Source of the DNA: CAVQBP01 sp964448105
Lineage (GTDB): Bacteria; Bacteroidota; Ignavibacteria; Ignavibacteriales; Ignavibacteriaceae
DNA length: 7,597 nt
Reading direction: 5' to 3'
NCBI GenBank assembly: GCA_964448105.1
Contig: CAYUVK010000154.1
Span: 1 to 7,597, forward strand
The translations under genes and the position numbers were made by a program. Of this stretch, positions 1 to 6,005 are shown one piece after another. Position 1 is the first letter of the stretch, and each line of letters opens with the position of its first letter. Under the pieces are notes generated by a model. It searched no databases and was not told where the DNA came from. It saw only the letters and a list, made by a program, of their open reading frames with translations.

Positions 1-3000
1 CCGGTCTTATTAGCTAACCAGCTCATCAAATCCTCTCCCTGACTTATACCGTCAAATCCCATAGTATATATTTTTATATTAGGGTTAAGATTTAAATTTG
101 TAATTAATGAAATAGGTGAAATTTCGCCTGCACTGAATAATATTATAATTTTATTGTTTGTCGAATTGGGATCAAACAAATTTTCTGCAGCTGTTATCCG
201 CTCAGCAAGGTTTCCGGTGGCATTCGGCTGTAGTTGATCCATATTTGTTAATAACTGACTAAAATTATTTCCAATAGATTGTGTTTCATTAGTACCATTT
301 ACCCAGCCTATTCTATCGCCGGATCTTAAATAAGTAATCAATTCTCCCGCTGCATTTTTTGAAGGTACAAAACCATTTAGAACATCCGTGGAAGTAAAGT
401 TTGTTGAACCGTCAAATACTAAAACGATATCATAATTCACATCTCCAAGATTATTGTAAATATAGTTAATACCGCCAATATCGTAATCTGTTACATCTGC
501 TTGATTTGTGTATGTTAAAGGGTGTATGTCGCGTTTATATGTTTCTCCTACACCAATTCTACCATACATCGTAGCGCCTTGATTATTACTTTTCATATCC
601 AAAGTATAAAACAAATCACCGGGATTATATAAGTCGGCTAATCCGGAATAGTGTCCGATTTCATGGGTAGCCACATTCTGAACATCTAGTTTGCTTGGAT
701 TCCCATCAGTGGCCCAATCTAACTGACCTTGATCAGTAAGTGAAATTGTCTGACCGTTAAAGGCAATATCTGCATCAGTAATTTCACCATTAAGTGCATT
801 GTATCTTATCCTGGTAAGAGCTGTTACATTGGTAGGAGCACCTGTAGTATCTGCCCACTCGCTAGATGTAGGAATCCAAACAATATTATTGACGCCGTCG
901 GCGTTGCCGCCCCAATGTTCAGAATTACCTGAGTTTGAGCGAGTATAATCTAACTGATTTAAAGTACTCCATGTATTAAACCCTGTTTGAACTGCATTAT
1001 CATAACCCAAATCTACTATTGAGCCGGCAATATGATAATAGCTTTTCCCATCCTTCCAGTGAAGAGGAATACCTGCCAGTGTTTTATTAACTTTATAGTG
1101 AAGACCTTCATCCGCCGACCTGGAAATTAAAGCTGAAAATTCAGATGTACTCAATGGATTACTGCTGTTATCTAGTTTTGTCGCAGTAGCACTTACAACT
1201 TCTCCATTGGCAAGGACAGCATCTTTTAGATTAGCGATAAAATCCGCTTCACCGGAAATGTCTGTTGTTGCTAAAGTTTGACCAAGATAGCGTTTGCCTT
1301 CCCTATTATTTGCACTTGTATTGGCAAAAAATTGAATTTTAAAATTTCCCCCGGGTGTACTATTAAGAACACCTTGAATTGCAGTACCACCTTTTATATT
1401 TGGCAAAGCTGTTTCATCCTGCCAGGAATAAAGGGTATTTAGTACAGGATAGGTTTGTGAATCGTTGGCTGACGCTCCTAATTTAATTCCTAAAACAGAA
1501 TTGCCATAAATTGAATTATTTAAGATTGAATTGTTATTTCCGGATGCAACAAAAACACCTGTTCCGGTTCCTAAGGTTCCATTATTGTTAATTGTATTAT
1601 CATTGATGTGATTACCGCTGCCATTGATAACTAAACCGTCACCTGAATTTCCGGAAATTGTATTTCCTGAAATTGTAATACCATTTACAGTGTTTAAAGA
1701 TATTCCAAAAGCTAAATTTCCATTGACCGTATTACCTGTTAAATTTCCAGTACTGCTATTTAATGATATGCCACCTAAGGTATTAGTCCCAAATGTGTTA
1801 TTAGTTAACTGATTTCCTGTGCCTGCAATTACAGAAATTCCTAAACCGGAGTTACCAGTGACAATATTATCAGTTAGAGAATTATTATTACCACTGATAC
1901 TCAAACCATTTGTTGAATTTCCAGAGATTGTGTTTCCGGAAATTGTATTATCATTGGAGGAATTTAAAAACATCCCAAAGGCTAAATTTCCAGTAACTGT
2001 ATTTCCGGATAGGTTTGCCGCACTGTTAATTAAATAGATGCCGCCAAGAGTATTTGTTCCAATTGTGTTATGGGTTAATTGATTCCCTATGCTTAGACTA
2101 TCGGATATGCCAAAACCTAAATTTCCCGAGATAGTATTTTCAGAAAGTATATTATTATTAGAAGCATTTAAAGAAACACCATTGCCGGAATTTCCTTTAA
2201 CTATATTTCCAGTTAAACTTGCTGTTGTATTTGTTAAAGAAATACCGCCTAAGGTATTTGCTATTCCACCTGTGTCGTTTATTCCAACCTTGTTATTTGT
2301 TAACTGATTTCCTGTACTGGCGGTTACAGATATTCCTAACCCGGTATTTCCTGATATAATGTTATTATTCACATTATTATTATTGCCACTGATCGACAAG
2401 CCATTGCCCTGATTTACAGAAATAGTATTTCCTGAGACAGTATTACTATTAGCAGAAATTAATGAAATTCCAATGCCTGAATTTCCCGAAATTGAATTTC
2501 CAGTTAGACTACCGGAACTATTAGTGAGAATAATTCCACCTGCACTATTATTCCCTAAAGTATTGTTTGTTATTGTATTTCCAGTAGAACTCTTTGCAGA
2601 TAACCCGGGACCCGTATTCCCTGTTATTGTATTTCCAATTATAGTTGCAGCACTATTAGATAGATTTATTCCGCCTAATCCGTTTGTAGTAACACTATTG
2701 AAAGAGATTTGATTTCCATTTGAGTTAACAATAGATATACCATAACCTGCGTTGCTGAAAATATTATTAGCATTTGAAACACCTATTTGATTATTGATAC
2801 CACCTGATGTAATATTAATACCATGGCTAAACGAATTAGTAATAGTATTCCCATTAATATTATTTGACTGCGAACTTATTGAAATTCCGGATATCTGATT
2901 TGACAAGATATTATTTCCCCCGTTTGAAGAAAGAGTTAATCCATAACCTGAAGAATTGTTGAATGATAATCCCTGCACTGTGCTGCTGCCGGCAGAAATT

Positions 3001-4070
3001 GTCAATCCTCCGTAAGCACCGGAGGTTTTCACTAATGGCAAGCCAGCATATCCATGCTGAGTAGTTCCATCCAGAATAACCTGGCCAGAAATTATGGGTA
3101 AGGCCGAGCCTGGTATAATATTAAAAGGGCCGGATCCAGGTATATAAAAATAAATAGTCTGAGGTCCCGATAAAGCATTCGCTTCTTGAATAGCAGCTCT
3201 TAAAGTAATAGTACCATTACCCGCATCTGCAATGCCATCGCCGGGATTTAAATCCGGGCCATCTCCAAGTGAATTTACAACAAATAGATTTGGTTTTTTA
3301 CTTGGTACTATTTGATTTATATTTTCTACTCGTAAATGATTTAACGAAGTAGATAAATCTGCTAAATAACTATTATTAGTAATTTCTGTAAAAGACCACT
3401 GTCCAACAGAATATTGGGATAATGATGATGGAAAGTTTTCTGCCGGATTGCCATTTCCTCCCGAACCGTTAATATTATTATCTCCAAGCGGAGTGTTAAA
3501 TATTCTAATTTCATCTATTAAACCTCTAAAAGCACCCTCATCTGATTTACCCACAAACAGTCCTACTCCAGTTGAGTAAGGATTGCCTAATGGTATAGAG
3601 ATACTTTGTACCATATCTTTATTTAAATATATTTTAAGGTTTGTTCCATCATAAATACCTGTTAATTGTACCCATTGGAATGCGGAAAATATAGGTGTAC
3701 TAACCGGGGCACTATTTCCTACCGAGAAATATCCTTTTTGATTTTGCACATATAATGAAAAAGATATTCCGCCCCCGCTTACTGATCGATAAATTATAGG
3801 CATCTTTACATTGGGACTTTCACCAATCAGGTATATCCATGCTTGAACTGTTATTGTATTATTAGTAGAACCTGCTTTGTTAAAATATCCGAACCCATCT
3901 TGATTAGCCGAAGAATTTACGGGTTGACCATCAAGGACATATAATCTGCCGTTAACTCCGTTAAAAACAAAAGCGTTATTATCGGAACCTTGTGCAAAAA
4001 CATTTATGAATGAACTTAGAAATATTGTTATAAGTAGTAAATAAAAATTCTTAATTATAAAATTTTGCAT
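1..4070 (-). CDS. Large secreted mosaic protein: LamG + CSLREA-like + parallel beta-helix + metzincin protease + vWA (partial, C-terminus outside window)
   Basis: The frame is open from the ATG at 4070 to the left edge (1356 codons plus 2 nt, no stop), so the C-terminus is missing. The start has AGAGGA at 4076-4081, 5 nt upstream. Domains seen: signal peptide 1-26 (hydrophobic core, VFA|Q cut); LamG/concanavalin-like jelly roll about 30-195 (WVQLTGIYDG, GLIDEIRIFN near 181-190); CSLREA-like segment about 260-340 with LRAAIQEAN at 290-298; right-handed beta-helix about 350-870, rich in NTISGN-type turns; a segment about 870-980 resembling the one that often follows such helices (ends TSEFSAL); metzincin domain about 985-1215 with HEIGHYSGLAD (H1136, E1137, H1140, D1146) and Met-turn M1168; vWA domain from about 1215 (DGSTN at 1220-1224). 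Probably a cell-surface or secreted zinc protease with adhesive or glycan-binding parts; the substrate is unknown. I saw no cysteine codon in 1356 residues. A type IX secretion C-terminal tail would be expected in this lineage but lies outside the window. Confidence 0.9.
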   Translation of the reverse strand, partial: MQNFIIKNFYLLLITIFLSSFINVFAQGSDNNAFVFNGVNGRLYVLDGQPVNSSANQDGFGYFNKAGSTNNTITVQAWIYLIGESPNVKMPIIYRSVSGGGISFSLYVQNQKGYFSVGNSAPVSTPIFSAFQWVQLTGIYDGTNLKIYLNKDMVQSISIPLGNPYSTGVGLFVGKSDEGAFRGLIDEIRIFNTPLGDNNINGSGGNGNPAENFPSSLSQYSVGQWSFTEITNNSYLADLSTSLNHLRVENINQIVPSKKPNLFVVNSLGDGPDLNPGDGIADAGNGTITLRAAIQEANALSGPQTIYFYIPGSGPFNIIPGSALPIISGQVILDGTTQHGYAGLPLVKTSGAYGGLTISAGSSTVQGLSFNNSSGYGLTLSSNGGNNILSNQISGISISSQSNNINGNTITNSFSHGINITSGGINNQIGVSNANNIFSNAGYGISIVNSNGNQISFNSVTTNGLGGINLSNSAATIIGNTITGNTGPGLSAKSSTGNTITNNTLGNNSAGGIILTNSSGSLTGNSISGNSGIGISLISANSNTVSGNTISVNQGNGLSISGNNNNVNNNIISGNTGLGISVTASTGNQLTNNKVGINDTGGIANTLGGISLTNTTASLTGNIVKGNSGNGVSLNASNNNILSENTISGNLGFGISDSLSIGNQLTHNTIGTNTLGGIYLINSAANLSGNTVTGNLAFGMFLNSSNDNTISGNTISGNSTNGLSISGNNNSLTDNIVTGNSGLGISVIAGTGNQLTNNTFGTNTLGGISLNSSTGNLTGNTVNGNLAFGISLNTVNGITISGNTISGNSGDGLVINGSGNHINDNTINNNGTLGTGTGVFVASGNNNSILNNSIYGNSVLGIKLGASANDSQTYPVLNTLYSWQDETALPNIKGGTAIQGVLNSTPGGNFKIQFFANTSANNREGKRYLGQTLATTDISGEADFIANLKDAVLANGEVVSATATKLDNSSNPLSTSEFSALISRSADEGLHYKVNKTLAGIPLHWKDGKSYYHIAGSIVDLGYDNAVQTGFNTWSTLNQLDYTRSNSGNSEHWGGNADGVNNIVWIPTSSEWADTTGAPTNVTALTRIRYNALNGEITDADIAFNGQTISLTDQGQLDWATDGNPSKLDVQNVATHEIGHYSGLADLYNPGDLFYTLDMKSNNQGATMYGRIGVGETYKRDIHPLTYTNQADVTDYDIGGINYIYNNLGDVNYDIVLVFDGSTNFTSTDVLNGFVPSKNAAGELITYLRSGDRIGWVNGTNETQSIGNNFSQLLTNMDQLQPNATGNLAERITAAENLFDPNSTNNKIIILFSAGEISPISLITNLNLNPNIKIYTMGFDGISQGEDLMSWLANKT
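1500..2681 (-). repeat. In-frame 270-bp super-repeat encoding four-coil (90-residue) beta-helix modules
   Basis: Inside the large secreted protein, residues 464-857 fall into a repeated order of four coils (A-B-C-D, 22-23-22-23 residues). A begins xLGGIxL, B begins like LAFGISL, C contains NGLSISGNNN, and D contains LGISV..TGNQLTNN. Copies: a half unit (A, B) at 2681-2547; a full unit at 2546-2277; a 21-bp insertion (DTGGIAN) at 2276-2256; a unit lacking coil C at 2255-2052; a full unit at 2051-1782; and a last unit with an enlarged final coil (27 residues) at 1781-1500. The copies have diverged clearly in DNA, so this looks like old module duplication and not a fresh tandem array. The T/A-ending Asn, Gly and Ser codons also create spurious open frames on the opposite strand. 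Confidence 0.8.
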
Positions 4071-4093
4071 AGTGATCCTCTTTTATTAAACTC

Positions 4094-4132
4094 AAAAATC
4101 TGGGAAAATTCACCTTGTAGGGAATTTGCCAG
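4094..4132 (-). terminator. Imperfect hairpin plus T-run between the two secreted-protein genes (weak terminator or attenuator)
   Basis: Read on the minus strand, starting 9 nt after the stop of the upstream gene: CTGG, C, AAATTC, CCT, loop ACA, AGG, T, GAATTT, TC, CCAG. This gives 4+6+3 base pairs interrupted by a one-base bulge and a small asymmetric internal loop. It is followed at once by ATTTTTG (five T at 4098-4094). The AT-rich middle arm and short T-run argue for partial, not strong, termination. It could instead be a processing or stability hairpin that sets different levels for the two cistrons. On the plus strand it is not followed by a comparable T-run close to the stem. Confidence 0.4.
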
Positions 4133-4141
4133 GATAATTAA

Positions 4142-4639
4142 TTATTGTTCTTTTATATAACTTTTAATTTGTGCTTTTAGATAATTGATCCGCACATTTG
4201 AGCTTGTAACTTTTTCCCCGGTTTTTGCATCATTAATAATATTTATCTTTCCATCTTCCCCCTTAAATACCTTATACCCTTCCCCCTTTTCATCTTTCTT
4301 TAGAAATACTAAAACATCCTCATTATTATCAAACCTGGGCATATGAGTATACAATTCACCAACATCACCAACCTCTCCTCCAGGGTAAGTTACTATTACC
4401 GAATTACCATTGCTGTTTCCTTTCACGTATTCATCAACTTGCAAAGTTGCTTCCGTATAAATTCTTGTTTTGTTTTTATTCCAGCTAGATTTTTGTTTAG
4501 CAACTTTCCCGGTTACAATAACGTCTGCTCCCTTCGAGAGTGTTTTAATCTCGGATAACTCTTTTTGTGAAACTTGTGCATATGTAATTATTTGGAACAT
4601 GCAGAAAAGCAATAACAAATATTTTAAATGAATCTTCAT
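4142..4639 (-). CDS. Small secreted protein with an ADVIVTGKV...YPGGEVGD domain; function unknown
   Basis: 165 residues. The start is supported by GAGAGGA at 4645-4651, 5 nt upstream, almost the same site as that of the next gene downstream. Residues 1-21 form a signal peptide (K-rich n-region, Leu-rich core, TYA|Q cut); Cys13 lies within the hydrophobic core and is not a convincing lipobox. The mature part shows a pattern that I recall from secreted proteins of several environmental phyla, sometimes near or fused to metalloproteases: ADVIVTGKV (38-46), a Trp at 53, YTEATLQVDEYVKG (61-74), VIVTYPGGEVGDVGE (81-95) and a Phe-x(4)-DVLVFL strand (103-113). The pattern suggests a small all-beta fold. 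The C-terminal 30 residues are polar and lysine-rich. It lies 71 bp upstream of the large protease-bearing gene on the same strand, so a partner, inhibitor or chaperone role is conceivable but is inference only. Confidence 0.85.
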   Translation of the reverse strand: MKIHLKYLLLLFCMFQIITYAQVSQKELSEIKTLSKGADVIVTGKVAKQKSSWNKNKTRIYTEATLQVDEYVKGNSNGNSVIVTYPGGEVGDVGELYTHMPRFDNNEDVLVFLKKDEKGEGYKVFKGEDGKINIINDAKTGEKVTSSNVRINYLKAQIKSYIKEQ

Positions 4640-4698
4640 ATTAATCCTCTCAAATAATTTATTTTTGTTGAATTTTGAAAACTTCTAATATTATTGAA

Positions 4699-4726
4699 AT
4701 TAAAAGGCAAACCTATTCCATAACAA
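4699..4726 (-). promoter_or_regulatory. Candidate sigma70-type promoter for the secreted-protein pair
   Basis: On the minus strand, TTGTTA (4726-4721, 4 of 6 matches to TTGACA) lies 16 bp before TTTAAT (4704-4699, 5 of 6 to TATAAT). Transcription would start near 4692, giving a leader of roughly 50 nt before the ATG at 4639. An overlapping TAGGTTTG (4715-4708) fits the Bacteroidetes TAnnTTTG -7 element, but I see no matching TTTG element at the expected upstream distance. In DNA this AT-rich, chance matches are common. Confidence 0.3.
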
Positions 4727-5127
4727 ATTACGCTTAATATGATATACGTATGCCCGTTAACTATTTTATAACAATTTAGATTACTATTATTGAGAACTAT
4801 TGAAAATCACTGATGGAAACATAAACGAACATCGGAAATATATCTTGTACTATTCACGCAATTATTTGGATTTTTTACCCATATTTTAAGTTATTCAAAT
4901 CGGAGGGTGATTATAATTGAATTTCATCTCATTAAAGCCAATTAATGTTAATTACAACAGAAAATAACTATATAATCCAATAGAAAAAAAATTCGGGAGA
5001 TAAAGGTTATTTCAAATATTTAAAAATGAAATTTATGCTGAAGAACATAGATAGATATTGTCAGAAAGTCATTGATGCTCCTCACATAGAAAATCTTTTT
5101 AATATTGTAAATAATTAAAGCATTTTA

Positions 5128-5155
5128 TTGAAATAAATTAAAAATTTGTTATATT
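5128..5155 (+). promoter_or_regulatory. Candidate sigma70-type promoter for the partner-switching operon
   Basis: TTGAAA (5128-5133, 5 of 6 to TTGACA), a 16-bp spacer and TATATT (5150-5155, 5 of 6 to TATAAT) predict a transcript start near 5162. This is downstream of the in-frame GTG at 5160 and about 37 nt before the ATG at 5199. It therefore agrees with the ATG as the true start of the first gene. AT-rich context lowers confidence. Confidence 0.4.
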
Positions 5156-5198
5156 CATTGTGCCATCCATTTTCTGTTTCTGCAATTTGAAAGATAAA

Positions 5199-5615
5199 AT
5201 GATCAAAGACATTAATTTAGAAATTAAGCTTCCCAAAGTTCCGAATATTGAACTAGTAGCAATTGAAGGACTGGAAAAATTAGGAGCACATTTTGGAATA
5301 CCGGAAGATAAGATCGGCGAAGCAAAAATAGTTGTCACGGAAGCAATTATAAACAGTTTGGAACATGCCGGTGAAGAAAATCCTTATGTCAAAGTGGAAT
5401 TCACAATGACAAAAGAAAAACTAATCATACTTGTTACTGATTTTGGAAAGGGATTTAAACCGGAAGAGATTGAAGAACCGGATATAAAAACTAAAATTGG
5501 CAGTTCAAATAAACGAGGCTGGGGTCTTAAATTGATGAAATCAATGTCCGATGATTTAGTAATCGAATCGGGATCAACAGGAACAAGAATATCAATTATA
5601 AAAAATTTAATCTAA
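5199..5615 (+). CDS. RsbW/SpoIIAB-type anti-sigma factor serine kinase (HATPase_c)
   Basis: 138 residues, the usual size for this family. The GHKL ATP-binding motifs are all visible: N-box TEAIINSLEHA (47-57, with E48, N52, H56), G1 box DFGKGF (81-86), G2 box KRGWGLKLM (105-113), and the closing GSTGTRISI (125-133). In this family the protein phosphorylates a STAS-domain antagonist on serine and, when free, binds a target that is often a sigma factor. The next gene encodes just such a STAS protein. The ATG at 5199 is chosen over an in-frame GTG at 5160: the extra 13 residues (including two Cys) do not resemble the family's N-terminus, and the candidate promoter would start transcripts after the GTG. 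The ribosome binding site is weak (GAAAGA, 5189-5194). The sigma factor or other target cannot be named from this window. Confidence 0.88.
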   Translation: MIKDINLEIKLPKVPNIELVAIEGLEKLGAHFGIPEDKIGEAKIVVTEAIINSLEHAGEENPYVKVEFTMTKEKLIILVTDFGKGFKPEEIEEPDIKTKIGSSNKRGWGLKLMKSMSDDLVIESGSTGTRISIIKNLI

Positions 5616-5625
5616 GGAGAAAATA

Positions 5626-5964
5626 ATGAGCGGTGAATTCAATTTAATTAGTGAATTAAAAGAAAAAACTTTAATATTGAAAACTGAAGGCTATCTTAAT
5701 AATATCGGGGGCGAAAGAATTGCCCAGGAAGTTTCAGGAAACCTAGATAAAAATATTGACAGAGTTATAATAGATCTTGAAAAATCTAAAGTTGTAAATT
5801 CAATTGGTATATCCTATCTGATAGATGTTATCGAACAGCTTAATCAAAATAACGGGAAATTGATTTTTACGAATCTCGATCCGACTATTGAAAAAACATT
5901 TAAGATTATGGGCATATTTCAGTTTGCTGAAAAAGCAGATTCAACCGACTCTGCTCTCAATTAA
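5626..5964 (+). CDS. STAS-domain anti-sigma factor antagonist (RsbV/SpoIIAA-like)
   Basis: 112 residues. It starts 10 nt after the kinase gene's stop with a strong AAGGAG (5614-5619) that overlaps that stop, so the pair is very likely cotranscribed and translationally close. It shows the STAS pattern: an N-terminal beta hairpin (TLILKTEGYLN, 15-25), a helix, VIIDLEKSKVVNSIGISYLI (47-66), then GKLIFTNL (77-84) and IEKTFKIMGI (88-97). Ser59 in NSIG aligns with the phosphorylated serine of the DS[ST]G motif in SpoIIAA/RsbV; the preceding residue is Asn58 rather than the common Asp. In the family, the unphosphorylated form binds the kinase and frees its target. The tail (about 103-112) is short and polar. 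The exact effect of the Asp-to-Asn change is not predictable from sequence. Confidence 0.87.
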   Translation: MSGEFNLISELKEKTLILKTEGYLNNIGGERIAQEVSGNLDKNIDRVIIDLEKSKVVNSIGISYLIDVIEQLNQNNGKLIFTNLDPTIEKTFKIMGIFQFAEKADSTDSALN

Positions 5965-6005
5965 AACTATATATTTAAATTTTATCCCCAAATAAAAAAT
6001 TAATA

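Larger units (their letters stand above)
4640..5198. other. Divergent intergenic region, about 560 bp, no convincing gene
   Basis: This region separates the two minus-strand secreted-protein genes from the plus-strand signalling module. It is very AT-rich. Besides the two promoters listed separately, it contains an exact TATAAT at 4971-4976 (plus) with only a poor -35 (TTAATT at 4948-4953); a GGAGGG at 4902-4907 followed by a possible 16-codon TTG-started frame (4917-4967); and a 30-codon ATG frame at 5026-5118 without a well-spaced ribosome binding site. I see no tRNA-like fold, no long inverted repeat and no insertion-sequence end. The region is longer than needed for two core promoters, so upstream regulatory sites or a small RNA remain possible. 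Confidence 0.6.

Noticed and set aside
1500..2681. Regularly spaced short repeats that might suggest a CRISPR array
   Set aside because: The repeats are degenerate, keep the reading frame of the large protein, have no unique spacers and match beta-helix coil lengths.
1624..2712. Four plus-strand open frames (1624-1812, 1819-2037, 2089-2307, 2473-2712) encoding Pro/Phe/Val/Ile-rich peptides
   Set aside because: They are the reverse complement of the Asn-Gly-Ser-Thr repeat codons of the beta-helix; the repeated FPEIVFPEIV text is a by-product of GNTISGN on the other strand.
4343..4558. 71-codon plus-strand frame
   Set aside because: It lies wholly antisense to the small secreted-protein gene, whose signal peptide, ribosome binding site and domain pattern are convincing.
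4577..4639. Small secreted protein as a lipoprotein through Cys13
   Set aside because: The residues before the Cys (Leu-Leu-Phe) do not form a lipobox, and a normal cleavage site (TYA|Q) follows eight residues later.
5160..5198. GTG at 5160 as the start of the kinase gene
   Set aside because: It has no ribosome binding site, adds a Cys-containing stretch unlike the family, and lies upstream of the predicted transcript start; the ATG at 5199 fits better.
4640..5198. Attachment site or insertion-sequence remnant in the spacer
   Set aside because: I found no terminal inverted repeats, target duplication or transposase fragment there.
5138..5338. 66-codon minus-strand frame
   Set aside because: It overlaps the start of the HATPase gene in antisense and has no family pattern.
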